DNA of 64,000 nt, taken from positions 45,008 to 109,007 of the forward strand of contig NZ_JBLGTV010000011.1 of assembly GCF_047468865.1 (NCBI RefSeq), written 5' to 3'. Within the stretch, counting starts at the first letter, position 1. Every line of letters starts with the position of its first letter. The translations under genes were made by a program, and so were the position numbers. Below are positions 44,464-53,126 of the stretch, in pieces. The notes under the pieces were generated by a model. The model saw only the letters and a list, made by a program, of their open reading frames with translations. It did not search any database and was not told the DNA's origin. Source of the stretch: Castellaniella hirudinis_A (GTDB taxonomy: Bacteria > Pseudomonadota > Gammaproteobacteria > Burkholderiales > Burkholderiaceae_B).

Positions 44464-45243
44464 TCAGTGCAGCGTTTCCGGGCCGGGGCCGGGGTGGGGG
44501 TGGGGATCGTCCGCGCTGTACTCGTCGATGCGCAGGCTGGGCGCACCCTGCGCGTTTTCCCAGAGGCGCAGGGGCACGCAGGTTTGCAGCCGGACAATGG
44601 CCTGGTGGATCAGGGCGGCGTGCAGGTCGTGGCCAACGCCCGAGGCGATGTCCAGGGTCGTGTCGCCCTGCAGTGCCGCCAGGTGGGCATGGACTTGGCG
44701 CGCCTGATCCACCGGCGCGATGCGATCCTCCGCGCCGTGCAGCAAATGCAGTGTCGCCGTCCGCGGCGCATCGCCGGGCAGGGTGGCAAAGCGTGTGGAG
44801 AACAGAATCGCCCGGCCCGCCAGGCCCGGTGTCGAACACACGGCGTCCAGTGCCACGGCGGCGCCTTCCGAAAAACCGACCAGCGCCGTCCGTTCGCCGT
44901 CCAGGCCGTGCTGGCCCTGCCAGGCGGCGATGTCGGCGGCCACTGCCGTGGCGGCGGCCGAGATCAAGCCCACATAAGCGTCCGCATCCGGGGCCGCCTC
45001 GGCAATCCAGCGGCGTGCGCCGCCGTCGCCGAAAGGCCCATAGGGCTGGATGATCACCGCCTGCGGAAAGGCCGAACGGATGGCTGCCGCCAGGGCCATC
45101 AACTGGCCGGGTTCGGCGGATTCGCCATGCAGCAGGATGAACAACTGAGCCGGCGGGCCGCCGGCTGGCAGGATGATCAGCGGGTCGGGCCTTGCATCGG
45201 GTGGATTGGGCACGGAAGGCTCCAGGGTGCGGGTAGGATTCAT
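44464..45243 (-). CDS. Alpha/beta hydrolase, YpfH-like carboxylesterase
   Basis: A 259-residue esterase of the phospholipase/carboxylesterase type. Catalytic Ser is in GFSEG (about 137), the Asp in HGAEDRIAP and the His in GVGHDLH, a complete triad. LFILLHGE forms the oxyanion region. No signal peptide, so it is cytoplasmic. It resembles E. coli YpfH; natural substrate unknown. ATG at 45243. The C terminus has an unusual run of alternating His-Pro residues. Confidence 0.85.
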   Translation of the reverse strand: MNPTRTLEPSVPNPPDARPDPLIILPAGGPPAQLFILLHGESAEPGQLMALAAAIRSAFPQAVIIQPYGPFGDGGARRWIAEAAPDADAYVGLISAAATAVAADIAAWQGQHGLDGERTALVGFSEGAAVALDAVCSTPGLAGRAILFSTRFATLPGDAPRTATLHLLHGAEDRIAPVDQARQVHAHLAALQGDTTLDIASGVGHDLHAALIHQAIVRLQTCVPLRLWENAQGAPSLRIDEYSADDPHPHPGPGPETLH

Positions 45244-45393
45244 AGTATCACCGGCCGACCTGACCGGCGGGTTATGCTGTATTGCAGGCCGAAAGCGACT
45301 GGTTTGGCTGCCGCTGGCGGGACGGCGAGAAACCGTATCAACGGAGGGGCCCGTATCGGCGTCCTGCGACAGAAATATTTGCTTTGGGATGCT

Positions 45394-46056
45394 ATGCGCC
45401 ATCAAGGTCGAATTACCACATGGAAGGATGATCGGGGCTTTGGCTTCATCACGCCCAGCGACGGTGGCGAGCAGGTGTTTGTGCATATCAACTCATTTCT
45501 CAGCCGGATGCGTCGGCCGGCGGAGAATGAAACCGTGACCTACGAACTGGGTGCGGGTGGCGATGGCCGCCCCCAGGCGAGAATGGTTGCGGTTGTCGGC
45601 GACCCGGCCAAGACGCCCACGACCCGGGGTCGCGGCAATCTCCCTGTGTTGTTCGCTGTTTGCTTCTTGATCCTTGTTGCGGCTGTTGTCGTTGCCGGCT
45701 GGATCCCCAGCGTGGTTCTTTCGCTATATATCGGTGCGAGTGTCGTTACCTTTCTTGCCTATGCCATCGACAAATCCGCTGCCGTAAGAAATCAATGGCG
45801 TACTCAAGAAAGCACGTTGCACTTCTTCGCTCTGGTCGGTGGCTGGCCCGGCGCTCTGGTCGCTCAGAGGCTGCTTCGGCATAAATCATCCAAGGCTTCC
45901 TTTCAAAGGGTTTTTTGGGTCACCGTCGTGTTCAATTGCAGTTTTTTCGGCTGGTGGCTGACGCCCCAGGGGAGCAAGGTTCTGAACGTGCTGGTGGCGA
46001 CGATATGCCAGTCGCAGGACGCTGTTTGGCTCTGTTCTTGGGCCGGGATAGCTTAA
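45394..46056 (+). CDS. Cold-shock domain / DUF1294 fusion membrane protein
   Basis: A 220-residue two-domain protein. Residues 1-65 form a cold-shock domain with the RNA-binding patches KDDRGFGFITP and VFVHINSF. Residues about 80-215 are a DUF1294 membrane domain with three to four helices, including the family segment LHFFALVGGWPGALVAQRLL and HKSSKASFQRVFW. The combination is a known bacterial architecture with unknown function: a nucleic-acid-binding domain tied to the membrane. GGGA precedes the ATG at 45394. Confidence 0.85.
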   Translation: MRHQGRITTWKDDRGFGFITPSDGGEQVFVHINSFLSRMRRPAENETVTYELGAGGDGRPQARMVAVVGDPAKTPTTRGRGNLPVLFAVCFLILVAAVVVAGWIPSVVLSLYIGASVVTFLAYAIDKSAAVRNQWRTQESTLHFFALVGGWPGALVAQRLLRHKSSKASFQRVFWVTVVFNCSFFGWWLTPQGSKVLNVLVATICQSQDAVWLCSWAGIA

Positions 46057-46106
46057 TCGTGGCTCAAATGATTGGCCCTGCTGCCGCGCCGTGTGCGTCA
46101 GCACAA

Positions 46107-46517
46107 TCAGTCCGTTGTGATTTTCGCACGCAGTTGCTTGAGGGTGCTGCGCCCGGTTTTTTCCTGCCGTCGGCGCCGCCTGGAGCCTGGCGTGGGCTGG
46201 GTGGGCCGTCGTTTCGTCGGGATGTCGCAGGCACGGTCGATCATCTCCTGCAGGCGCGCCAGTGCATGTTGCCGGTTTTGGGCTTGGCTGCGACTGGATT
46301 GCGCTTTGATGACGATAATGCCCGCCGCTGTGATGCGATGGTCGTGCAGGTTCAGCAGCCGTTCGCGGATGGGCTCGGGCAACGCAGACGCATGGACGTC
46401 AAAGCGCAGATGGACGGCGCTGGAAACCTTGTTGACGTTCTGGCCTCCTGCGCCTTGAGCGCGGATGGCGGTGAATTCGACGTCGTCCGCCTGGATCGTG
46501 TATGAGTGTCTCGTCAT
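46107..46517 (-). CDS. arfB: Alternative ribosome-rescue factor (peptidyl-tRNA hydrolase)
   Basis: A 136-residue release-factor-like protein. The catalytic GGQ is in RAQGAGGQNVNKV (GGQ at about 23-25), and the basic C-terminal tail (RRRRRQEKTGRSTLKQLR) enters the mRNA channel of stalled ribosomes in this family. It hydrolyses peptidyl-tRNA on non-stop ribosomes. The length matches ArfB. The start is ATG at 46517; an upstream ATG at 46556 is in frame but not family-like. Confidence 0.92.
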   Translation of the reverse strand: MTRHSYTIQADDVEFTAIRAQGAGGQNVNKVSSAVHLRFDVHASALPEPIRERLLNLHDHRITAAGIIVIKAQSSRSQAQNRQHALARLQEMIDRACDIPTKRRPTQPTPGSRRRRRQEKTGRSTLKQLRAKITTD

Positions 46518-46595
46518 ATTTTTGGTTCGTGCCGGGTCGTTGACACGGCGGCTCACGCAGTGCGTGGGGAAGCGTGTTGGCGACGGTGAAAGGCT

Positions 46596-46661
46596 GCTTC
46601 AATGAGGTCGGCAAGGAGGCCGGTAAAGAAGTCTTGGTGAGCATACCGGATACTGCGCCCA
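46596..46661 (-). pseudogene. Remnant of a cupin gene start (second copy)
   Basis: This 60-odd-base stretch is about three quarters identical to the start of the intact cupin gene (50207-50272), in the same orientation. Read on the minus strand with one base shift, it gives DLIEAAF, like the intact gene's DLIEEAF. Only the first 25 or so codons survive and a stop follows. The rest of the 46518-46889 gap holds no recognisable gene; a short open frame there overlaps the stomatin gene and has poor codon use. It also contains two near-identical copies of a short ACxCCAATGCCAGC repeat near 46789-46809. Confidence 0.55.
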
Positions 46662-46889
46662 CTCGTTGTGACGTCACATGGGGCGAAATCATGGTGGGGG
46701 TGATGGCGCGGGCAAACGCCCAGGAGACCGATTTTATGGTTGAAGATTCTGATGATCGGATTGACGCGCTGATTTCAACGCCAATGCCAGCTTCAACACC
46801 AATGCCAGCCGGGTTCTCGGTGTATAACTTCGATCATAGCGGTATGCGGGCCTTGAATAAAACACGCTTTTTCAAACACGGAGTCATCC

Positions 46890-47804
46890 ATGAGCAGCTT
46901 TTTGGTTTTTATTGTCGTTCTGGCGGTGGCGGCTATCGTCACGATTTTCGCTGGCATCAAGGTGGTTCCCCAGGGGCAAAAATGGACGGTCGAACGGTTT
47001 GGCCGCTACACCAGGACGCTGGATCCTGGCCTGGGCCTGATCATTCCGTACATCGATGCCATCGGCAAGAAACTGGTCATCATGGAATCCGTGCTGGACG
47101 TGCCTTCTCAGAGCGTGATCTCGAAAGATAACGTGGCCGTGACCGCGGACGGCGTAGTGTTCTATCGGATCGACGAAGCTGACAAGGCAGCGTATCAGAT
47201 CGACAACCTGACGATTGCCATCGTTAATCTCGCAACGACAAATCTGCGTTCCGTTTTGGGTTCGATGGAACTCGATGACATGCTCAGTAATCGTGAAGCC
47301 ATCAATGCCAAGTTGCTGACAGCGGTTGATGATGCGACTGCGCCATGGGGCGTGAAGATTACGCGTATCGAGATCCGCGACCTGAGCATGGATCCTGTTC
47401 TGCAAGAGGCCATGAACCTGCAGATGACGGCCGAGCGCAAGCGTCGTGCCCTGGTCACAGAGGCTGAGGGCAGTAAAGAGGCGGCAATCTTGCAAGCCGA
47501 CGGCGAAAAGGCCGCGGCCATTCTTCGGGCCGAGGGGGAAAAGGAGGCCGCCATCCTGAATGCGGAAGCCCGAGAGCGCGAGGCCCAGGCTGAAGCGAAA
47601 GCCACTGAGGTGGTTTCCGAGGCGCTGGCAAAGGGAAACCAACAGGCGATCAACTATTTCCTGGGCCAGAAATATGTGTCGGCGCTGGAATCAATTGGTT
47701 CTGCGCCAAACAGCAAACTCGTGCTCATGCCTTTGGAAGCGGGGGGCATCACCGGCGCGATAGCCGGCGTGGCGGAAATGCTCAAAGTATCCGGCAACAA
47801 ATAA
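46890..47804 (+). CDS. qmcA: SPFH/Band 7 membrane protein (stomatin-like)
   Basis: A 304-residue protein with an N-terminal membrane segment (4-24) and an SPFH domain (about 25-190), with VPQGQKWTVERFGRYTRTLD and the strand VPSQSVISKDNVAVTADGVV. A long Ala/Glu coiled coil follows (190-255), and a C-terminal YFLGQKYVSALES. Such proteins form membrane-bound oligomeric cages. GGAG precedes the ATG at 46890. With the NfeD gene 79 bases downstream, it is a stomatin operon, a widely conserved pair. Confidence 0.9.
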   Translation: MSSFLVFIVVLAVAAIVTIFAGIKVVPQGQKWTVERFGRYTRTLDPGLGLIIPYIDAIGKKLVIMESVLDVPSQSVISKDNVAVTADGVVFYRIDEADKAAYQIDNLTIAIVNLATTNLRSVLGSMELDDMLSNREAINAKLLTAVDDATAPWGVKITRIEIRDLSMDPVLQEAMNLQMTAERKRRALVTEAEGSKEAAILQADGEKAAAILRAEGEKEAAILNAEAREREAQAEAKATEVVSEALAKGNQQAINYFLGQKYVSALESIGSAPNSKLVLMPLEAGGITGAIAGVAEMLKVSGNK

Positions 47805-47883
47805 GTCGGCGCTTCCTTCGCGGCCGAGGGGGGCCATCTGCCGCCCCGGCCAATGCTTGCCCTTCACAGGAATCGGATCAACA

Positions 47884-48363
47884 ATGGAATTTCTGGACGC
47901 AGTTTTCGGCAACCAGTGGGTCTGGCTGGTCGGTGGCGTGGTGGTCATGGCCCTGGAGCTGCTGGCCCCTGGCGTCTATCTGTTCTGGGTCGGCGGCGGG
48001 TTGCTCACCGCTGGCGTCTTCGTGGCCCTGTACCCTGACTTTGCGCTGGTTGCGCAGATCGCAATTTTCATCGCCAGCATGGCGGCCTGGATCTTGGTCG
48101 GCATATATCTGCAAAAGCGCGCCCTCAAGACAACGCCGCCTACCGTCAATGCGGGCCTGTTGTCGTACATTGGCCGCCGTGTTTTAGCGGCACAAGACTT
48201 TTCCGACGTCGGAAATGGTGGCGAAAAGCCACAGTTCCTGGGGCGCATCAAGCTGGAAGACACAAGCTATAACGCCCTGTCGGATCATCCCATAAAAGCC
48301 GGGCAGTCTGTGACGATTCGCGCCTACCAGGCCGGCCGGTTCATTGTTGATGGGGCCAACTGA
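47884..48363 (+). CDS. NfeD-like protein
   Basis: A 159-residue membrane protein partnered with the stomatin homologue. Two to three transmembrane segments (about 10-65) precede an OB-fold domain (about 90-158; LGRIKLEDTSYNALSDHPI and IRAYQAGRFIVDG). This is the short NfeD form without a ClpP-like protease domain. It probably binds or regulates the SPFH protein. ATG at 47884; an in-frame TTG lies 27 bases upstream. The stop is followed directly by IS-like repeats. Confidence 0.88.
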   Translation: MEFLDAVFGNQWVWLVGGVVVMALELLAPGVYLFWVGGGLLTAGVFVALYPDFALVAQIAIFIASMAAWILVGIYLQKRALKTTPPTVNAGLLSYIGRRVLAAQDFSDVGNGGEKPQFLGRIKLEDTSYNALSDHPIKAGQSVTIRAYQAGRFIVDGAN

Positions 48364-48430
48364 TTCTGAGGGGGTGGTTGATTCTGAGGGGGCCGATTGA
48401 TTCTGTTGGTGGCCGGTTGATTTTGTTGAC
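48361..48430. repeat. Four degenerate ~19-base repeats, resembling an IS21-type end
   Basis: Units start at 48361, 48379, 48398 and 48418, each beginning TGATT and running through CTGAGGGGG or CTGTTGGTGG to GGT/GAT. IS21-family elements have ends made of several such subterminal repeats; the association is from memory. The first unit overlaps the NfeD stop. From about 48431 to 48746 no gene is recognised, and two copies of a sequence like CTTGTCGCCA near 48501 and 48524 may be further remnants. Confidence 0.5.
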
Positions 48431-48746
48431 TGATTTTCGGATTTGGCATCAATCAAGAGGTTCCCCGCCAACCCGCGCCGCCAGATTGAGTCGGGGCCTC
48501 TTGTCGCCATGGTGCAAATTCTTGTCGCCACGGTTCAAATCATTGGCCGCGCTGCGGGCGTTCAGGCGCGTCGCCTGTGAATTTGCCGATGACCGTGCCC
48601 GCGTCTTCGGCGACGAGGGTTGCCGCGAATGGACAGGTACACTGTCTGGCGTCGGCGGGCGTGCATGGGCCGAAGCCTGACCCCGTGTCGGCCATGTTTT
48701 GATTAGCGGCTGCTTCTTGCGGCCTTCTTCTGGATAAAGTGTTGAT

Positions 48747-49802
48747 ATGACTCGATTCACGCGCATGCTCACCATCGTGACCGCCGTCGCGGCGCTGCTG
48801 GCCGCCGAGGCCCAGGCTTGCACGCGGGTCGTCTATCATGGCCCCGAGGGGCGAACCCTTACGGGCCGCAACATGGACTTCAAAGATCCGATGGTCAGCA
48901 ATTTCTGGGTCTTTCCTCGCGGGATGACGCGCAACGGATCAGCCGGTTCGCGTTCGATCGGATGGACATCAAAGTTTGGCAGCCTGGCGGTCTCCGGCTA
49001 CGACATCTCGACGGTCGACGGCATGAACGAAGCCGGCCTCAATGCCAGCCTGCTATGGCTCAACGCCACAGCGTTTCCGCAGGATGATGGAACGACACCC
49101 CGTCTGTCGCTTGCGATCTGGGCGCAGTTCTACCTCGATCAGTTCGCAACGGTTTCAGAAGCAGTCGATTACACGCGCAACCATCCCGTCGATGTGGTGA
49201 GCGGCGAGGTGCCCGGCCGCCCGGGCAGTCTGGCGCCGCTGCATCTGACGCTCTCCGACCCGACCGGCGACAGCGCCGTCCTCGAATGGATCGACGGAAA
49301 GCTGAACATCCATCATGACCGCGCCTATCAGGTGGTGACGAACGACCCGCCCTATGACGCCCAGCTTGCCACGCAGAATTACTGGAAAGCGGTCGACTCC
49401 CTCAAATTCCTTCCCGGCAGTAGCCGCTCTGAAGACCGTTTTGTTCGCGCTGGCTTCTATATCAACGCGGTGTCACAAAGCGACGACCCCCGGATTGCCG
49501 CCGCCGCGGTGTTCAGCGTTATCCGCAACGCTTCGGCGCCCTATGGCGTGAGTATTCCCGGGGCGCCTAACCTTTCTACCACCCGCTGGCGTGTGTTGGC
49601 GGATCAGAAAAGCCTGGTTTTTTATGGCGAATCGGCGACGTCCCCCAACGTTTTCTGGGTGGATTTAAACAAGCTCGACTTTTCTGAGGGGGCGCCTGTC
49701 CGCAAACTTGACCTCGGGGTGGACATGGCCCGTGTCCTTGTTGGCGAGGCGTCGAGCCAGTTCGCTCCTTCAAAGCCGTTTGACTTCATGGAAACCGAAT
49801 GA
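48747..49802 (+). CDS. Secreted choloylglycine hydrolase-family (Ntn) amidase
   Basis: A 351-residue Ntn-hydrolase of the penicillin V acylase / bile-salt hydrolase family (linear amide C-N bonds). A signal peptide ends in AEAQA, so the next residue, Cys25, becomes the N-terminal nucleophile (ACTRVVYHG). Other visible motifs are GRNMDFKDP, DGMNEAGLNASLLWL, and NDPPYDAQL. It would act in the periplasm on N-acyl amides; some family members cleave acyl-homoserine lactone signals, so the substrate is open. The gene lies within a region flanked by mobile-element traces. Confidence 0.88.
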   Translation: MTRFTRMLTIVTAVAALLAAEAQACTRVVYHGPEGRTLTGRNMDFKDPMVSNFWVFPRGMTRNGSAGSRSIGWTSKFGSLAVSGYDISTVDGMNEAGLNASLLWLNATAFPQDDGTTPRLSLAIWAQFYLDQFATVSEAVDYTRNHPVDVVSGEVPGRPGSLAPLHLTLSDPTGDSAVLEWIDGKLNIHHDRAYQVVTNDPPYDAQLATQNYWKAVDSLKFLPGSSRSEDRFVRAGFYINAVSQSDDPRIAAAAVFSVIRNASAPYGVSIPGAPNLSTTRWRVLADQKSLVFYGESATSPNVFWVDLNKLDFSEGAPVRKLDLGVDMARVLVGEASSQFAPSKPFDFMETE

Positions 49803-49938
49803 AAGTTTTTGAACAATCCGATAGGCAGAGCCCGAATCAACCTTCCGCAGCTTGGTCAGCGTAAACAACCGCTTCAGCTGTTGTATTCTTCACCGACCCC
49901 CGGTGGCGCATCTTGGCGTCGCCAAGCAGGTGCCCGAC

Positions 49939-50259
49939 TTATCGGCGATGGATGGCCAACCAGATCGTCGGGCTATCCTGTGACGTCGAATCGACACGAT
50001 GCCGCAGGCCCGCAGGGAACCAGTAGTGGTCGCCCCGTCCCAGCGTGACAAGGGTATCGCGGCCCTCCACCTGGAGCGTGGCGCAGCCCTGCAGAATGAT
50101 GACCCATTCATCTTCACCCTGTTCGTACCAGAAGCCGGGCGGGCTTGCCTGCCCATGGGACACAATGCGCTCGATGCGCAGGCCGGGCACGTTCAGCAGA
50201 TCATCAAAGGCTTCTTCAATGAGGTCAGTGGGGAGGTCGGTAAAGAGGTTTTTGAGCAT
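49939..50259 (-). CDS. Cupin-fold protein
   Basis: A 106-residue single-domain cupin. The jelly-roll motif is GFWYEQGEDEWVIILQG and ending RGDHYWFPAGLRHRV, with potential metal ligands Glu, His and His. The N-terminal part (MLKNLFTDLPTDLIEEAFDD) is typical of a group of small proteobacterial cupins of unknown activity. A second, broken copy of its first 25 codons lies 3.6 kb away at 46596-46661. ATG at 50259. It may bind a small metabolite. Confidence 0.83.
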   Translation of the reverse strand: MLKNLFTDLPTDLIEEAFDDLLNVPGLRIERIVSHGQASPPGFWYEQGEDEWVIILQGCATLQVEGRDTLVTLGRGDHYWFPAGLRHRVDSTSQDSPTIWLAIHRR

Positions 50260-50387
50260 GTCGGGTATTGATGAATGCTCATCCCTCGTTTATGGGGTCG
50301 AGCCAAGGAGATGGGGCTTGGTGCCGGGGCACGATCACAAAAGGGGCGTAAACCAGCATGGATGTTGGGCCTTTTGAAAAGTGATGG

Positions 50388-50732
50388 ATGGCGGATTGCA
50401 CCTATGTGCCTACCTGGCAAGGATGGTTGTATGTGGCCTTCGTCATTGACGCCTATGCCAAGCGAATCGTCGGTTGGAGAGCCTCCAGCAGCATGACAAC
50501 GGACTTTGTCCTGGATGCATTAGAACAGGCCGTCTACGACCGCAGGCCGACCGAATCCGACGGGCTCGTCAATCACTCCGACCGGGAGTCACAGGGCAGT
50601 ACGTGTCCATGCGCTATTCTGACCGGCTCAGTGAAGCTGGAATCAACCTGTCAGTCGGTAGCACAGGCAGCGCCTACGACAACGCCTTGGCTGAGACAAT
50701 CAACGGTTTGTACAAAACGGAAGTGATTTCGA
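50388..50732 (+). pseudogene. Truncated, frameshifted IS3-family transposase (orfB fragment)
   Basis: An internal piece of an IS3-type integrase core. It begins ADCTYVPTWQGWLYVAFVID and continues through MTTDFVLDALEQAVYDRRP to HSDRESQ in one frame. After a frameshift near 50590, it continues as YVSMRYSDRLSEAGINLSVG with GSAYDNALAETINGLYKTEVI. The DDE residues can be seen, but both ends are missing and the frame is broken, so it is inactive. From 50733 to 50964 nothing is recognised. Confidence 0.85.
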
Positions 50733-50964
50733 GTTCAGGCATTAGTTTGTTCCATTACAAGGTCATACGAGTGTGTTTTTTTGGCTTTGGCAAGATCTTC
50801 ATGCTGGTCAAGCGTATCGTCGGTATGAGTTTCAAAGAATTTTTCTGCCCAGAGATGCACTATCCGTATCCGTGCAGCAGCAATGTGGATACCAATGAAA
50901 GCACTTGACCTCAGGGGTTCTCATTGGGCCAAATAGACCTGTCTTTGTGAATTTGGGTGCGATC

Positions 50965-51393
50965 ATGCTAAAAAACTGCGTAAGCTGCGGCCAGCCATTC
51001 ACTCCTCGGTCACAAACACCTCGGCAGATGTACTGCTCATCCCCCGAGTGCCAGCGCATGCGTAGGCGTATCTGGCAGCGAACCAAGCTGGAGTCCGACA
51101 CAGATTATCAGGAAAACCAGCGTGCTGCTCAGAAGGCCTGGGCGCAGCGTAATTCTGATTATTGGCGTAATCGTCGGCAGCGCTTGATTCCAGAAAAGCA
51201 TGAAACCGTTAATGTGTCTCCACGGCAAAGCAGCGGTGTGGTACTGGAGTGGGCCAAGATGGACGTGTGCCGTTTACCTGCAGGCTTGTACTGTATCAAG
51301 CCTTGCCGTTGGGCTCGCAGTAGTCGCAATGGTTTCTGGCTTGTGCAAATTACGCCGGTTCGAGTCAGGCGATGGAGCAAGATGGACGTGTAA
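50965..51393 (+). CDS. Zinc-finger protein of the recombinase-ParB cassette
   Basis: A 142-residue protein with an N-terminal zinc-binding motif: CVSCGQPFTPRS and YCSSPECQRMRRR supply C-x2-C and C-x4-C. A basic/aromatic helix (WQRTKLESDTDYQENQRAAQ, then NSDYWRN) follows. The tail contains two copies of AKMDV/SKMDV. I recognise the arrangement as a recurrent protein found beside serine recombinase and ParB-like genes in betaproteobacteria, with no known function. ATG at 50965 is chosen by the motif; it is likely a DNA-binding accessory factor. Confidence 0.72.
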   Translation: MLKNCVSCGQPFTPRSQTPRQMYCSSPECQRMRRRIWQRTKLESDTDYQENQRAAQKAWAQRNSDYWRNRRQRLIPEKHETVNVSPRQSSGVVLEWAKMDVCRLPAGLYCIKPCRWARSSRNGFWLVQITPVRVRRWSKMDV

Positions 51394-51557
51394 AGAGAGG
51401 ACTTGATCGACACCGGTTCCATCCACTTGTAACGTCACTTGGTAACAATATTTCGGATGCTCTTCACGGCGGCATTTCCTATGAGGCGGCTACAACATCT
51501 GGCAGCTGCCTGCCTGCCGGCTCGGGGCGAGTGTGTGTCGTAGGCGACAACTACTGT

Positions 51558-53126
51558 ATGCCATCATTCAATGAAGCGTCTTCGATCCCGTCGGAGATAG
51601 AACCCAGTCTGTGCGCTGCGCAGTATGTACGCATGTCGACCGACCATCAGCAGTATTCAACTCAAAACCAGGCCGATAAAATCCGGGAGTACGCGCAGCA
51701 CCGACACATTAATATCGTCAAAACCTATGCTGACGAGGGTAGGAGTGGTCTGCGCATCGATGGTCGCCAGGCATTGCAGCAGCTGATCGAGGATGTGGAG
51801 TCGGGCGCTGCAGACTTTCAGATCATCCTGGTCTATGACGTGAGCCGCTGGGGCCGATTTCAGGATGCGGACGAGAGCGCCTATTACGAATACATCTGCC
51901 GTCGCGCAGGCATCCAGGTTGCATATTGTGCTGAGCAATTCGAGAACGATGGCTCGCCTGTGTCCACTATCGTCAAGGGCGTCAAACGGGTGATGGCCGG
52001 GGAGTACAGCCGGGAGCTCTCGGTCAAAGTGTTTGCAGGTCAGTGCCGTCTGATTGAACAGGGGTTCCGGCAGGGAGGGCCAGCGGGGTACGGACTGCGG
52101 CGTGTGTTGATCGATCAATCAGGTGCGGTGAAGGGCGATCTCGCACGTGGTGAGCACAAGAGTTTGCAGACAGACCGGGTCATTCTGCAGCCTGGGCCAG
52201 ATGCTGAGGTGACGGTTGTCAATCAAGTCTATCGCTGGTTCGTCAACGATAGTCTGCTGGAGTCTGAGATCGCCGCCAGGCTCAATACCCAAGGTGTCGT
52301 CACCGACCTTGGCCGTGAATGGACGCGAGGCACCGTGCGGCAGGTCTTGTCCAACGAAAAATATATCGGCAATAACGTCTATAACCGACGATCTTTCAAA
52401 CTCAAGCAGCGCCGAGTCGTCAATAGCCCCGAGATGTGGATCCGCAAGGATGGGGCATTTGAAGGGATTGTGCCGCCAGATATGTTCTACACCGCACAGG
52501 GCATCCTGCGCGGGCGGGCGCAGCGCTTCACCGACGAGGAGTTGATCGAAAAGCTACGAGGCCTGCTGCAGCGCCATGGTTATCTGTCAGGCCTGATCAT
52601 TGACGAGACAGAAGGGATGCCTTCGGCAGCGGCCTATGCTCATCGTTTTGGGGGCCTGATCCGCGCTTATCAGACTGTTGGCTTTACCCCTGGTCGAGAT
52701 TACCAGTACCTTGAGATCAATCAGTTCCTGCGCCGCCTGCATCCGCAGGTAGTCGGCCAGACGGAGCAAATGATCGCGGAGGTGGGTGGTGTGATCGAAC
52801 GGGATCCCACGACGGATCTGCTCACCGTGAATGGCGAATTCACCGCCTCGCTGGTGCTGGCTCGCTGCAAGGTTCTGGATACTGGGCGTCGACGCTGGAA
52901 AGTTCGGTTCGACACCAGCCTCGCGCCCGATATTACGGTCGCGGTGCGCTTGGATGAGAGCAATCAGGCGGCGCTCGACTACTATCTGTTGCCTCGGTTT
53001 GATTTTGGCCAGGCGGGCATCCACTTGGCAGATCGCAACGCGGCGCAGTTCGAGTGCTATCGGTTTGACAGCCTGGACTATCTCTACGGGATGGCCAGGC
53101 GCTTCAAGATCAGGAGGGTGGCATGA
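51558..53126 (+). CDS. Large serine recombinase
   Basis: A 522-residue site-specific recombinase. Residues about 25-160 are the resolvase-type catalytic domain; the nucleophile is the Ser in AQYVRMSTDHQQYSTQNQ, and VYDVSRWGRFQDADE with REL-type ARG residues follow. A recombinase domain (about 190-310; GPAGYGLRRVL) and a zinc-ribbon-less C-terminal part come next. Large serine recombinases carry out integration or excision between specific att sites. ATG at 51558 is preferred over 51372, which adds 62 non-conserved residues. It overlaps the next gene by ATGA. No coiled-coil motif is obvious. Confidence 0.87.
   Translation: MPSFNEASSIPSEIEPSLCAAQYVRMSTDHQQYSTQNQADKIREYAQHRHINIVKTYADEGRSGLRIDGRQALQQLIEDVESGAADFQIILVYDVSRWGRFQDADESAYYEYICRRAGIQVAYCAEQFENDGSPVSTIVKGVKRVMAGEYSRELSVKVFAGQCRLIEQGFRQGGPAGYGLRRVLIDQSGAVKGDLARGEHKSLQTDRVILQPGPDAEVTVVNQVYRWFVNDSLLESEIAARLNTQGVVTDLGREWTRGTVRQVLSNEKYIGNNVYNRRSFKLKQRRVVNSPEMWIRKDGAFEGIVPPDMFYTAQGILRGRAQRFTDEELIEKLRGLLQRHGYLSGLIIDETEGMPSAAAYAHRFGGLIRAYQTVGFTPGRDYQYLEINQFLRRLHPQVVGQTEQMIAEVGGVIERDPTTDLLTVNGEFTASLVLARCKVLDTGRRRWKVRFDTSLAPDITVAVRLDESNQAALDYYLLPRFDFGQAGIHLADRNAAQFECYRFDSLDYLYGMARRFKIRRVA

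Noticed and set aside
46574..47131. A 185-codon frame before and into the stomatin gene
   Set aside because: It overlaps 240 bases of a well-supported gene in another frame and its start matches the antisense of the cupin remnant.
48361..48430. CRISPR-like short repeats
   Set aside because: Only four degenerate units with no spacers of constant length; they look like IS subterminal repeats.
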